From Bacillota bacterium (GTDB taxonomy: Bacteria; Bacillota; Clostridia; Tissierellales; Sedimentibacteraceae), in the NCBI GenBank assembly GCA_029239575.1, contig JARBUP010000017.1, forward strand, positions 1 through 19,902: a stretch of DNA of 19,902 nucleotides, in the 5' to 3' direction. The notes under the pieces are model-generated. The model was not told the origin of the DNA. It saw only the letters and a program-made list of their open reading frames with translations, and did no database searches. Each line of letters begins with the position of its first letter. Positions within the stretch are counted from its first letter, which is position 1. This document shows positions 1 through 6,109 of this stretch, in pieces. The position numbers and the translations under genes are program-made.

Positions 1-16
1 CCATAATATTTTCCAT
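1..16 (-). CDS. 5' end of an unidentified gene downstream of cheW (partial)
   Basis: Only five complete codons (M-E-N-I-M) lie inside the window. An AGGAGAG Shine-Dalgarno about six bases upstream of the ATG at 16 supports a real start. The gap after the cheW stop codon is only 22 bases, so the gene is probably co-transcribed with cheW from the sigma-D-like promoter. A chemotaxis function is expected from the neighbour, but nothing in the visible residues identifies it. Confidence 0.6.
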
Positions 17-38
17 AATTCTCTCCTATAATTTATCA

Positions 39-539
39 TTAAATATTAGAAACTAATTCGAGTTCTTCTTCGCTCAACATTTTTTGAGTATCTAACAATA
101 GTGTAATTTTATCGTTAATTTTAGCAACACCAATTAAAAATTTATTTACGTATGTAGTTCCCATTTTAGGTGGTTCGGATATATTAGCTTTTTCTATATT
201 AGTAACTTCATTTACTGCATCCACTATATAACCTATGAGTGAATCTTGAATTTTAGTTACGATTATACATGTTTTATCGTTGTAAGCTACTTCTTCTTTA
301 TGTAATCTTAATCTAACATCAATAATAGGAATAATAGCACCTCTTAAATTAATTATTCCTTTTGCATAATCCGGAAATTCTGGAATAGATGTTATTTCTT
401 GTATACCAACTATTTGAACTACATCTTTAACAGCTATTCCAAACATTTGATTACAAATAAAAAACGTGAGATATTTATCTTTTAAAGTGTCTTCTTCAAC
501 GTCTATATTTAACTCATTTATATTAAAATTATTTTTCAT
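39..539 (-). CDS. cheW: Chemotaxis coupling protein CheW
   Basis: This 166-residue protein is a CheW-domain adaptor, which links chemoreceptors to the CheA kinase in cytoplasmic arrays at the membrane. After about 20 acidic N-terminal residues the CheW fold follows: YLTFFICNQMFGI, then VVQIVGIQEITSIPEFPDYAKGIINLRG, then IIPIIDVRLRL, and a second half with VDAVNEV and FLIGVAKIN. The NLRG...IPIIDVR pattern is the family hallmark. Length is close to ordinary CheW (about 150-160). A GAGGTG Shine-Dalgarno sits just before the ATG at 539. A sigma-D-like promoter lies at 570-596, so the gene can be expressed independently of the upstream comFB-like gene. The next gene starts 22 bases downstream. The CheW-domain call is secure; whether it serves the main array or an accessory system cannot be seen. 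Confidence 0.93.
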   Translation of the reverse strand: MKNNFNINELNIDVEEDTLKDKYLTFFICNQMFGIAVKDVVQIVGIQEITSIPEFPDYAKGIINLRGAIIPIIDVRLRLHKEEVAYNDKTCIIVTKIQDSLIGYIVDAVNEVTNIEKANISEPPKMGTTYVNKFLIGVAKINDKITLLLDTQKMLSEEELELVSNI

Positions 540-569
540 AATTCACCTCAAATTATTATTTCATAATTT

Positions 570-596
570 TAATCGGCACAATTTAATAAAAATTTA
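570..596 (-). promoter_or_regulatory. Sigma-D (FliA/sigma-28) type promoter for cheW
   Basis: Read on the minus strand, TAAA (593-596) is followed after 15 bases by GCCGATTA (570-577). The flagellar sigma consensus is TAAA-N15-GCCGATAA, so spacing is exact and seven of eight -10 bases match. The predicted start point is about 20-25 bases upstream of the cheW ATG. The position in front of a chemotaxis gene makes chance unlikely. Confidence 0.75.
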
Positions 597-608
597 GGTT
601 TTATTAAA
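582..608 (-). terminator. Weak A/U-only hairpin between comFB-like gene and cheW
   Basis: Arms 582-591 and 599-608 are perfectly complementary over ten base pairs with a seven-base loop, but every pair is A-U and no clear U-run follows. It starts 17 bases after the stop codon of the upstream gene and overlaps the -35 side of the cheW promoter. It may only slow polymerase or protect the RNA end. Confidence 0.25.
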
Positions 609-624
609 AATAAATAAATTAAAT

Positions 625-1098
625 TTAATGCCTTGGCTTTTTTCTAACAGCAAGTACTGCTTTTAAAACTGCTGTGGTTACTTGTATGCCTAATTCATCA
701 GAATTAATTATTTTATTTTTTATTTCATCTTTTGTAGCAACAACATACATGGGTTTAAGACTATTTAAAGACAGTGCAACAATATCTTCTTTGCAACGAT
801 CACATTTACAGCAATTCATTTTTTTTAAAGTTGCATCAAGCTTCTCTAAAACAAGTTTTTCAGTTAAATTATAAAGTATTGCATCATCTTTAATATTCTT
901 GCTTAAAGGAATTTCCTTATTTTGAAATATTGAATTTACATTATCATTTACAATTCCATTAACGGACAAAGATAAATCATTTGATGTATCATCAATTATT
1001 TCTTCATTATTTAAATGATCAGCATTTTTTTTTAAAGTTGAAGGCATTATTTTTTTATACATAAGCTCTTTATCAAAAGTTTTCTTTGTTTTAGCCAT
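625..1098 (-). CDS. ComFB-domain protein (putative cyclic dinucleotide receptor)
   Basis: The 157-residue product ends in a ComFB-like domain (roughly residues 70-150). It has NLTEKLVLEKLDATLKK, a cysteine cluster CCKCDRC and the typical DIVALSLNSLKPMYVV stretch. ComFB proteins are small, often zinc-binding; several have been reported to bind cyclic dinucleotides, so a signalling role is plausible but inferred. The first ~65 residues are polar, low in complexity and unrecognised. I chose the ATG at 1098 because a GAGAGGGG Shine-Dalgarno lies just upstream; the upstream TTG at 1116 would place that Shine-Dalgarno inside the gene. The Shine-Dalgarno overlaps the last codons of parA, and the ATG begins one base after the parA stop, so translation is probably coupled. 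Domain call fairly sure, function open. Confidence 0.75.
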   Translation of the reverse strand: MAKTKKTFDKELMYKKIMPSTLKKNADHLNNEEIIDDTSNDLSLSVNGIVNDNVNSIFQNKEIPLSKNIKDDAILYNLTEKLVLEKLDATLKKMNCCKCDRCKEDIVALSLNSLKPMYVVATKDEIKNKIINSDELGIQVTTAVLKAVLAVRKKPRH

Positions 1099-1099
1099 G

Positions 1100-1861
1100 T
1101 TAAATACCCCTCTCAATAAGCTCTTTAACTAAATCCATATAGTCTAAAGATGCTGCATTCTTAGGTGAATACTCGTGAATATTTTGTTGATTTGTTTGAG
1201 ATTCCATTACAACTACACTTGATCTAATAGTGGTCTTAAATATGCTTGTCTTTAATTCTTGTGCAATTAGTTCAGCAGTACCTTTTATTTCTCTACTAAG
1301 TATGGTTCTTTTGTTATATTTAGTAAGTATAATTCCTTCAATTTTTAAGTTTGGATTGCAATACTTTTTTACTCTTTCAATTGTTTCAGAAAGTTGTGCA
1401 ATTCCCTGCAAGCTAAAAATATCAGCAAGCATTGGTATAATTATATAATCTGACGCCGTAAATGCATTTACAGTTAATATGCTTAGCGCAGGCGGTGTAT
1501 CAATAAAAATATAATCATATTTATCTTTTACTGAGTTTAATGCTTCTTTAAGCAAAAACTCTCTACCAGTTTGTGTAAATTCTAATTCTATTCCACTTAA
1601 TAATATATTTGATGAAATTATATCAAAAGACATAGTTTTTTGTATTGAAAAAGAAGTTTTAGCTTCCCCTTTTAATATTTCATATACAGTTGGGCAATCT
1701 TCAGTTTCAGCTCCAGCACTAAAACTTAAGTTTGATTGTGGATCTAAATCAATACACAATACTTTAAAACCTTTCTTTTTAAAACCTGCAGCAACAGCAC
1801 CTGTTGTTGTTGTTTTACCTACTCCGCCCTTTTGATTTGATATTGAAATTACTTTTGCCAT
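1100..1861 (-). CDS. ParA/Soj family ATPase
   Basis: This is a 253-residue deviant Walker A ATPase. The N-terminus carries KGGVGKTT (residues 10-17); CIDLDPQSNLS is Walker A' and YDYIFIDTPPALS is Walker B. Length matches Soj-type ParA without an N-terminal DNA-binding domain. Such proteins form ATP-dependent gradients on the nucleoid or cell surface that position plasmids, chromosome origins or protein arrays. No parB and no parS-like sites are visible here. The next two genes are a ComFB-domain protein and cheW, which suggests an array-positioning role like that of ParC/PpfA rather than chromosome segregation; this is inference. An AAAGGAG Shine-Dalgarno and a sigma-A-like promoter lie upstream. 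Confidence 0.88.
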   Translation of the reverse strand: MAKVISISNQKGGVGKTTTTGAVAAGFKKKGFKVLCIDLDPQSNLSFSAGAETEDCPTVYEILKGEAKTSFSIQKTMSFDIISSNILLSGIELEFTQTGREFLLKEALNSVKDKYDYIFIDTPPALSILTVNAFTASDYIIIPMLADIFSLQGIAQLSETIERVKKYCNPNLKIEGIILTKYNKRTILSREIKGTAELIAQELKTSIFKTTIRSSVVVMESQTNQQNIHEYSPKNAASLDYMDLVKELIERGI

Positions 1862-1905
1862 TTCAAGTAATACTCCTTTTACTATTCTGTAAATTATCTA
1901 AACGA

Positions 1906-1934
1906 ATTGTAACAAAAAAATATTAATATAACAA
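1906..1934 (-). promoter_or_regulatory. Sigma-A-like promoter for parA
   Basis: On the minus strand TTGTTA (1929-1934) and TACAAT (1906-1911) are separated by exactly 17 bases, with an A/T-rich spacer. The -10 differs from TATAAT by one base and the -35 from TTGACA by two. The expected start is about 40 bases upstream of the parA ATG. Confidence 0.6.
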
Positions 1935-1963
1935 TAGATTTATTCTTCCCTTCACCTCTTATT

Positions 1964-2006
1964 TTTTAATAATATAGGCAAGTAGAACTTTCCTATATTA
2001 TTAAAA
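1964..2006. repeat. 15-bp perfect inverted repeat between yqeB terminator and parA promoter
   Basis: Arms 1964-1978 and 1992-2006 are perfectly complementary (15 bp, only two G-C pairs at the loop end) around a 13-base loop. No U-run follows on either strand. It may back up the adjacent terminator, or be an operator for parA, whose promoter begins 30 bases further on. Nothing in the sequence decides between these. Confidence 0.45.
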
Positions 2007-2007
2007 T

Positions 2008-2064
2008 AGCTGCTTATTAAGTATGTAATAAAAGTAAATTTTTTATTACATACCACAAGCAGCT
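2008..2064 (-). terminator. Intrinsic terminator at the end of the purine cluster
   Basis: A long two-part stem follows the yqeB stop codon by 15 bases. The outer arms are 2008-2015 and 2057-2064 (8 bp, with four G-C pairs); the inner arms are 2021-2033 and 2041-2053 (13 bp). On the minus strand it is followed by ATTTTAATAAT. Position and stem quality support termination of the catabolic cluster before the parA promoter; the U-run is only moderate. Confidence 0.65.
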
Positions 2065-2079
2065 TTATTATTATTATAA

Positions 2080-2883
2080 TTATAATAATTTTAATTTCCC
2101 GATCATTAATGCTTCTAACACAGCACCACCTATTGAACATGCTTTATCAGAAATTGTATAACAATTTTTAATTTGTTCAATTCTTGGATCGACATCTCCG
2201 ACTTTAAAACCCTCTGTTACATATGTACCGTTTCTTATTAATCCTCTAATCAACCCATCTATTTTAGAATATATATTTTCTCCATTAACAACTGCTACTA
2301 TATCACCTTTTTTAACTACTTCCCCTATTTCATGATTTGATGTTAAAATACCATCACACGGAGAATATAAAACTCTTTCAAATGTAAACCCTGCTACATT
2401 ACCAGGCATACCTGTGTTTTTTTCTGCTGAACCTTCGAATATTAATTTACCTAAATTATGCCCCCTATTGCTTTCTACGACAATGTGAACATCTATGTTT
2501 GCTTCAAATCCAGGCCCTATTCCAATAGTTATTGGAGCAAGGTTTTTATTCATCCCAAGATTTTTTTTAGCCAATATAGCATCTACTACAGCAATGGGCT
2601 TTATTATATCAATATATTTTCCATTTGGGTCTACAATTAAAGGAACTAAATCTTTTTCCCAACCTTTTACTATTTCTTCTTCATTTTTTACTAAAACTGA
2701 AGTAATACCTTCTATTTCCATTTTACCATTAAAAACTGCTTCTGAAAAACAAACAGTTCTTCTTATGGAAGTTGGATTTTCTGTTTCTAAAATTAAAACT
2801 CTAAAACCCGATCTATGTAACTTCTGAATAACACCTGATGCAATATCACCACCGCTTCTTACTATTACAATGTCACCTCTCAT
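2080..2883 (-). CDS. yqeB: Selenium-dependent molybdenum hydroxylase maturation protein YqeB
   Basis: The 267-residue protein matches the YqeB/EF2563 family, found next to molybdenum hydroxylases that need labile selenium. It begins IVIVRSGGDIASGVIQKL, continues through VLILETENPTSIRRTV, and has a central GIGPGFEA...VHIVVESNRGH stretch and a glycine-rich second half (PCDGIL...KKGDIVAVV). The family is thought to help install or activate the selenium-containing cofactor; the reaction is not established. E. coli YqeB is about twice as long, while this length matches the short form seen in Firmicutes. Its ATG shares one base with the mocA stop (TAATG), and AAGGTG in the mocA tail is its ribosome binding site. 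It is the last gene of the cluster. Confidence 0.88.
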   Translation of the reverse strand: MRGDIVIVRSGGDIASGVIQKLHRSGFRVLILETENPTSIRRTVCFSEAVFNGKMEIEGITSVLVKNEEEIVKGWEKDLVPLIVDPNGKYIDIIKPIAVVDAILAKKNLGMNKNLAPITIGIGPGFEANIDVHIVVESNRGHNLGKLIFEGSAEKNTGMPGNVAGFTFERVLYSPCDGILTSNHEIGEVVKKGDIVAVVNGENIYSKIDGLIRGLIRNGTYVTEGFKVGDVDPRIEQIKNCYTISDKACSIGGAVLEALMIGKLKLL

Positions 2884-3470
2884 TAAATCACCTTCATCTT
2901 TAATACTTTTTCATAATCTTCCATTGTATCTATGTCAATATTTTCATAGTCAGTTTGAATATGTACTTTAATTACTTTATTTATATGATTATTTATAACA
3001 GCTTTACCACCTATATCGCCTTCTAAACTTAATAATTCCTCTTTTAAATTAAAAGGAAATATTACTGGATTACCATTTTTTCCATTATAGCAAGGAATTA
3101 CGATTTTGTCAGGATTTTTATTAAATTCATCTATTAATGCTTTTATGGTACTTTCATTAATAAATGGCTGGTCTGCAACAAAAAACATGTAACCTTGTGA
3201 ATACTTGGAACTTAATATTCCTAATTTTATAGAGGTACTCTGTCCTAAATAAGATTTTTCATTTTTAACTGCTTTAAACTCTAAACTTTCTGATTTTTTA
3301 ATAATTTCTATATCATTAGCAACAACAATAACTTCATTAAAACACTGGCATAATTTTATAGTTTGTAAAATAAATTCATATATTTTTTTATTATTAATTT
3401 CCATATGAAGTTTACTTTTATTCATTCTTTTAGATAATCCAGATGCCATTACAATTGCGCTAATATTCAT
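2883..3470 (-). CDS. mocA: Molybdenum cofactor cytidylyltransferase
   Basis: The 195-residue product has the nucleotidyltransferase signature IVMASGLSKRMNKSKL at residues 6-21, a variant of LAAGxSxRMGxxK, and FFVADQPFI in the position of the metal-binding aspartate. Length matches E. coli MocA/YgfJ (about 192). The family transfers CMP to molybdopterin to give molybdopterin cytosine dinucleotide, the cofactor of the xanthine dehydrogenase family, which fits the xdh gene upstream. Its start at 3470 overlaps the last 11 bases of yqeC; an AAAGGAG ribosome binding site lies within yqeC. It overlaps yqeB by one base. The three maturation genes are therefore tightly coupled. Confidence 0.9.
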   Translation of the reverse strand: MNISAIVMASGLSKRMNKSKLHMEINNKKIYEFILQTIKLCQCFNEVIVVANDIEIIKKSESLEFKAVKNEKSYLGQSTSIKLGILSSKYSQGYMFFVADQPFINESTIKALIDEFNKNPDKIVIPCYNGKNGNPVIFPFNLKEELLSLEGDIGGKAVINNHINKVIKVHIQTDYENIDIDTMEDYEKVLKMKVI

Positions 3471-4200
3471 ATAATTCTCCTTTTGTTAAAGAACCATAAC
3501 AGATTTTAAAATCAAGTTCTAAGACACTTATATTTTCCTTTAAATATTTTGCTAACTCATATGACTTTTTAATTAGTTTATCATCATCTGCCTGATTAAT
3601 AAACAAAAATTTTTCACCTTTTGAATTTTTAAATATACCTTCTTTATTTAATACAAGGTTTTTTATAGCCTCATTATCTATGTACTCAGTATTTCCAACT
3701 ATATTCATAAATTCTTCAAAACCATATATATTTTTTTCATTTATTTTTTTATTTAATATTTGTATTGGAATGATTCCAATTGTTTTATTCGTTTTTTTAA
3801 GAACGGGTGGCTCATGCTTTTTCCAACCCTTAATAGGAAGATTTCTTGAACCATCAGATTCTATAATTATTACATCAAAATAGTTTTTAATATTTTCTAA
3901 ATCTTCATCATCAATACCTATTAATTTATTATTTTTTAAGTCTATTGATTTTGCAACTATTGTTATCCCGTTTTTTTCAATAAAATTGCTGTTAATAAAA
4001 CAGTTTACATCCGAGTATAAATTATCATATTTTTCATTTGTTGGTTTATAAATTTTTGTGCTTGTAGTAATTAAAACATTAAAATTTATTTTTAATTCTT
4101 CAGCTAGCGAAAACATTAATGTAGTTTTCCCACCTGAACCAACAATGGACAAAATATCATTTTTATTAATACTAAATATATGATTTAAATTTCTTTTCAT
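3460..4200 (-). CDS. yqeC: Selenium-dependent hydroxylase accessory protein YqeC
   Basis: This protein of about 246 residues has an N-terminal P-loop (ILSIVGSGGKTTLMFSLAEEL) and a conserved FDVIIIESDGSRNLPIKGW block typical of the YqeC family. The family is a probable GTP- or ATP-dependent accessory factor for selenium-linked molybdenum hydroxylases; its exact reaction is unknown. I chose the ATG at 4200: the alternative GTG at 4206 is part of the CAGGTG Shine-Dalgarno itself. It sits 54 bases after permease 1 and overlaps mocA, so it belongs to the yqeC-mocA-yqeB maturation block. Family call firm, mechanism open. Confidence 0.87.
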   Translation of the reverse strand: MKRNLNHIFSINKNDILSIVGSGGKTTLMFSLAEELKINFNVLITTSTKIYKPTNEKYDNLYSDVNCFINSNFIEKNGITIVAKSIDLKNNKLIGIDDEDLENIKNYFDVIIIESDGSRNLPIKGWKKHEPPVLKKTNKTIGIIPIQILNKKINEKNIYGFEEFMNIVGNTEYIDNEAIKNLVLNKEGIFKNSKGEKFLFINQADDDKLIKKSYELAKYLKENISVLELDFKICYGSLTKGELYEY

Positions 4201-4254
4201 AATCACCTGAGTTTATTAACAGCATATTTTATTTTTATTTATATTTTACACTTT

Positions 4255-5616
4255 TTATTTCTTTTTTTCAATAGCTTCTCTTTCAGCTTTTTCTTCAGCT
4301 ATTGTTTTCTTTGGAAGTATAACATTTAATAAGAATACAACTGTTGTAGCAAGAACTACTGGTGAACTTGCAAATACCATTTTAAACCATCCTGGTAAAT
4401 ATTGAAGTCCAGCTGCTGGTATTTGAGTAATACCCATTCCTAAAGCAATTCCTAAACCAACAATAGTAGTATTTCTAACTGACATTTCATCTTGAACAAT
4501 TAGTTTCATGCCTGTCATTGTAATTTGAGCAAAAACTGAAATTGTAGCTCCACCAATTACGGCTTGTGGTATAGATGTCATTACTGCTCCAAATTTAGGA
4601 ATAAACCCAGCAACCAATATCATTAATGCAGTTAATCTTATTACATATCTGCTTACAACTTTAGTCATTGCAACAATACCTACATTTTGGCTATATGTAG
4701 CAGTTGGCAATGCACCAATAAATGATCCTAATACACTTACTATACCATTAGCTTTAATACCACCTGATATTTCATCATCCGTAGCTTCTCTATCCATACC
4801 GCCAACTGTAGTTCCCGATAAATCTCCTATTGCTTGGACTGAATTTACTACATACATAACAGCCATTGTAGCAACTGCTGATGGCGGAAACTCTAATTTA
4901 TAAGGCATGAATGCAGGCATTGTAACCCAAGCTGCAGTTCCAATTGAACTAAAATCTATGATACCTGCTGCTAAACTTGCACCATAACCAACAATGATAC
5001 CTATTAATATGGCTGCAAGTTTTATATATCCTTTTCCAAACATATTACAAGCTAAAACAACTACTAATGTTAGAACTGCAATTCCCCAATATTCTAAACC
5101 GCCATATCTTGGGTCAGTAGCTTGAAAGCCACCTGCCATATAATTTACAGCTACTCTATAAAGAGAAAGTCCTATAGTAAATACAACAGTTCCTGCAACC
5201 ATAGGTGGAAACAGTTTTCTAATTTTTTTAATGTAAATTCCAACTATAAAAGCTACTAAACCACCTACTAATTGTGCGCCAAAAATTGCATTGATACCAA
5301 ATTCAAGTCCTATTGCTAATATTGTAGGTATGTATGCAAAACTTACTCCAATAACAACTGGGAGCTTTGCACCAACTTTTAATATTGGATACAATTGTAA
5401 TAATGTTGATATAGCTGCAATGAACATACTTGATTGAACAAGCTGTATTCTCTCAGATGGAGATAAGCTTAATGTGTTAGATAAAACTAAAGCTGGTAAT
5501 ACATTACCTATTATCATTGCTAAAAGATGCTGAAGTGCCATAGGCATAGCTACTTTTAAGCCTGGTTTTCCATCTATGTGGAATAATGAATCATTTATTG
5601 TTGTGTCCTTTTTCAT
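4255..5616 (-). CDS. NCS2 family xanthine/urate-type permease 1
   Basis: This is a membrane protein of 453 residues with about 12-14 hydrophobic segments, from the nucleobase-ascorbate transporter (NCS2) family. The pair SQNVGIVAMTK carries the Gln-Asn characteristic of xanthine/urate transporters rather than the Glu-Asn of UraA, so oxopurine import is likely. I chose the ATG at 5616, not 5634: GGAGG lies 11 bases upstream of 5616, nothing usable precedes 5634, and the shorter N-terminus aligns with permease 2 (SLFxxDGKPxLKVAMPM). Compared with XanQ, the positions of Glu272 and Asp304 hold Gln261 and Asn290 (see findings). It is about three-quarters identical by eye to permease 2. It follows a long structured leader, so it may be separately controlled. 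Confidence 0.9.
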   Translation of the reverse strand: MKKDTTINDSLFHIDGKPGLKVAMPMALQHLLAMIIGNVLPALVLSNTLSLSPSERIQLVQSSMFIAAISTLLQLYPILKVGAKLPVVIGVSFAYIPTILAIGLEFGINAIFGAQLVGGLVAFIVGIYIKKIRKLFPPMVAGTVVFTIGLSLYRVAVNYMAGGFQATDPRYGGLEYWGIAVLTLVVVLACNMFGKGYIKLAAILIGIIVGYGASLAAGIIDFSSIGTAAWVTMPAFMPYKLEFPPSAVATMAVMYVVNSVQAIGDLSGTTVGGMDREATDDEISGGIKANGIVSVLGSFIGALPTATYSQNVGIVAMTKVVSRYVIRLTALMILVAGFIPKFGAVMTSIPQAVIGGATISVFAQITMTGMKLIVQDEMSVRNTTIVGLGIALGMGITQIPAAGLQYLPGWFKMVFASSPVVLATTVVFLLNVILPKKTIAEEKAEREAIEKKK

Positions 5617-5662
5617 TTTTATTGTTGCCTCCATTTTATTTTTAGATTAATTTTATAAACTG

Positions 5663-5719
5663 CACATATATGCTTTGAACAATAATAAAGTGTACGGCTA
5701 ATGAGACCTCAAATATGTG
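5663..5719 (-). promoter_or_regulatory. Two-part stem in the permease 1 leader
   Basis: Arms 5663-5668/5714-5719 (6 bp) and 5674-5678/5709-5713 (5 bp) are stacked with a five-base bulge (5669-5673). The 30-base apical region contains a locally GC-richer stretch around 5691-5708. It lies about 45-100 bases upstream of the permease start. No match to a known riboswitch was recognised. Confidence 0.35.
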
Positions 5720-5825
5720 TGACAGAAATAAATCAACAAGCAAATTTTTCAATATTATAATAGCATTTCTTATCTAAAATAAAATATAATAATTCCTTAT
5801 ATGATATATACCGTCTGTTTATAAA

Positions 5826-5871
5826 AAGATGACTTAAATGCTAATTTTTATAAAATTAAAATAAGCATCTT
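5826..5871 (-). terminator. Intrinsic terminator or attenuator upstream of permease 1
   Basis: On the minus strand a stem forms from outer arms 5866-5871/5826-5831 (6 bp), a four-pair segment (CTTA/TAAG) and an inner 7-bp arm pair around a three-base loop. The descending outer arm runs directly into CTTTTTAT. Position 195-255 bases before the permease start and about 240 bases after xdh makes either a second xdh terminator or an attenuator possible. Confidence 0.55.
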
Positions 5872-5918
5872 CAACTATTGATACCTTTTGATTTAAATTA
5901 AATGCATCACCTCTTTTC

Positions 5919-6037
5919 AATTAATTTGCAGTTTTAAACGCAAATAAACTACATTTTTACTGCCTACAAACAATTTTATTAATTTAAAATATATATTTAT
6001 TGCTTCATATAAGAAGTTAGTTTGTAGCAAATTAATT
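5919..6037 (-). promoter_or_regulatory. Candidate three-way-junction RNA in the xdh-permease spacer
   Basis: Three sets of complementary arms nest: an 11-bp closing pair (5919-5929/6027-6037), an 8-bp arm CTACAAAC/GTTTGTAG (5964-5971/6020-6027) and a 5-bp arm GCAGT/ACTGC (5928-5932/5959-5963). They abut or overlap by one or two bases, as at a junction. It lies just upstream of the hairpin at 5826-5871. The arms are real; folding and function are inference. Confidence 0.4.
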
Positions 6038-6048
6038 ATAAAATTAAT

Positions 6049-6085
6049 GCCCATATCTCATTTTTTTAAAATTAATGATATAGGC
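6049..6085 (-). terminator. Probable terminator of xdh
   Basis: A stem formed by arms 6077-6085 and 6049-6057 (9 bp, one G-U pair), extendable by three pairs past a small bulge, begins 25 bases after the xdh stop codon. It is followed on the minus strand by a U-rich ATTAATTTTATAATTAAT stretch rather than a clean U-run, so termination may be partial. Confidence 0.4.
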
Positions 6086-6109
6086 ATATAATTTTTAAGG
6101 TCCTATATA

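Larger units (their letters stand above)
5635..6109. other. 475-base non-coding spacer between xdh and permease 1 with several RNA-like structures
   Basis: No credible gene is present. Read on the minus strand it contains, in order: a probable xdh terminator (6049-6085); a set of complementary arms able to form a three-way junction (5919-6037); a strong hairpin with a U-run (5826-5871); a perfect TATAAT (5754-5759) with a poor -35; and a two-part stem (5663-5719). A leader with conditional termination upstream of the permease is one reading. No purine riboswitch core was recognised. Confidence 0.55.

Noticed and set aside
1100..1861. A parABS chromosome-partition locus
   Set aside because: No parB gene and no parS-like palindrome near parA; the neighbours are chemotaxis-type genes instead.
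1952..2140. Small open frame across the yqeB terminator
   Set aside because: It is mostly poly-isoleucine from A/T repeats, overlaps the yqeB end and the terminator hairpin, and has no ribosome binding site.
5635..6109. A purine (guanine/adenine) or other known riboswitch upstream of permease 1
   Set aside because: I looked on the minus strand for the conserved purine-aptamer junction and loop bases and did not find them; the arms seen have different sizes. Only an unclassified structure is reported.
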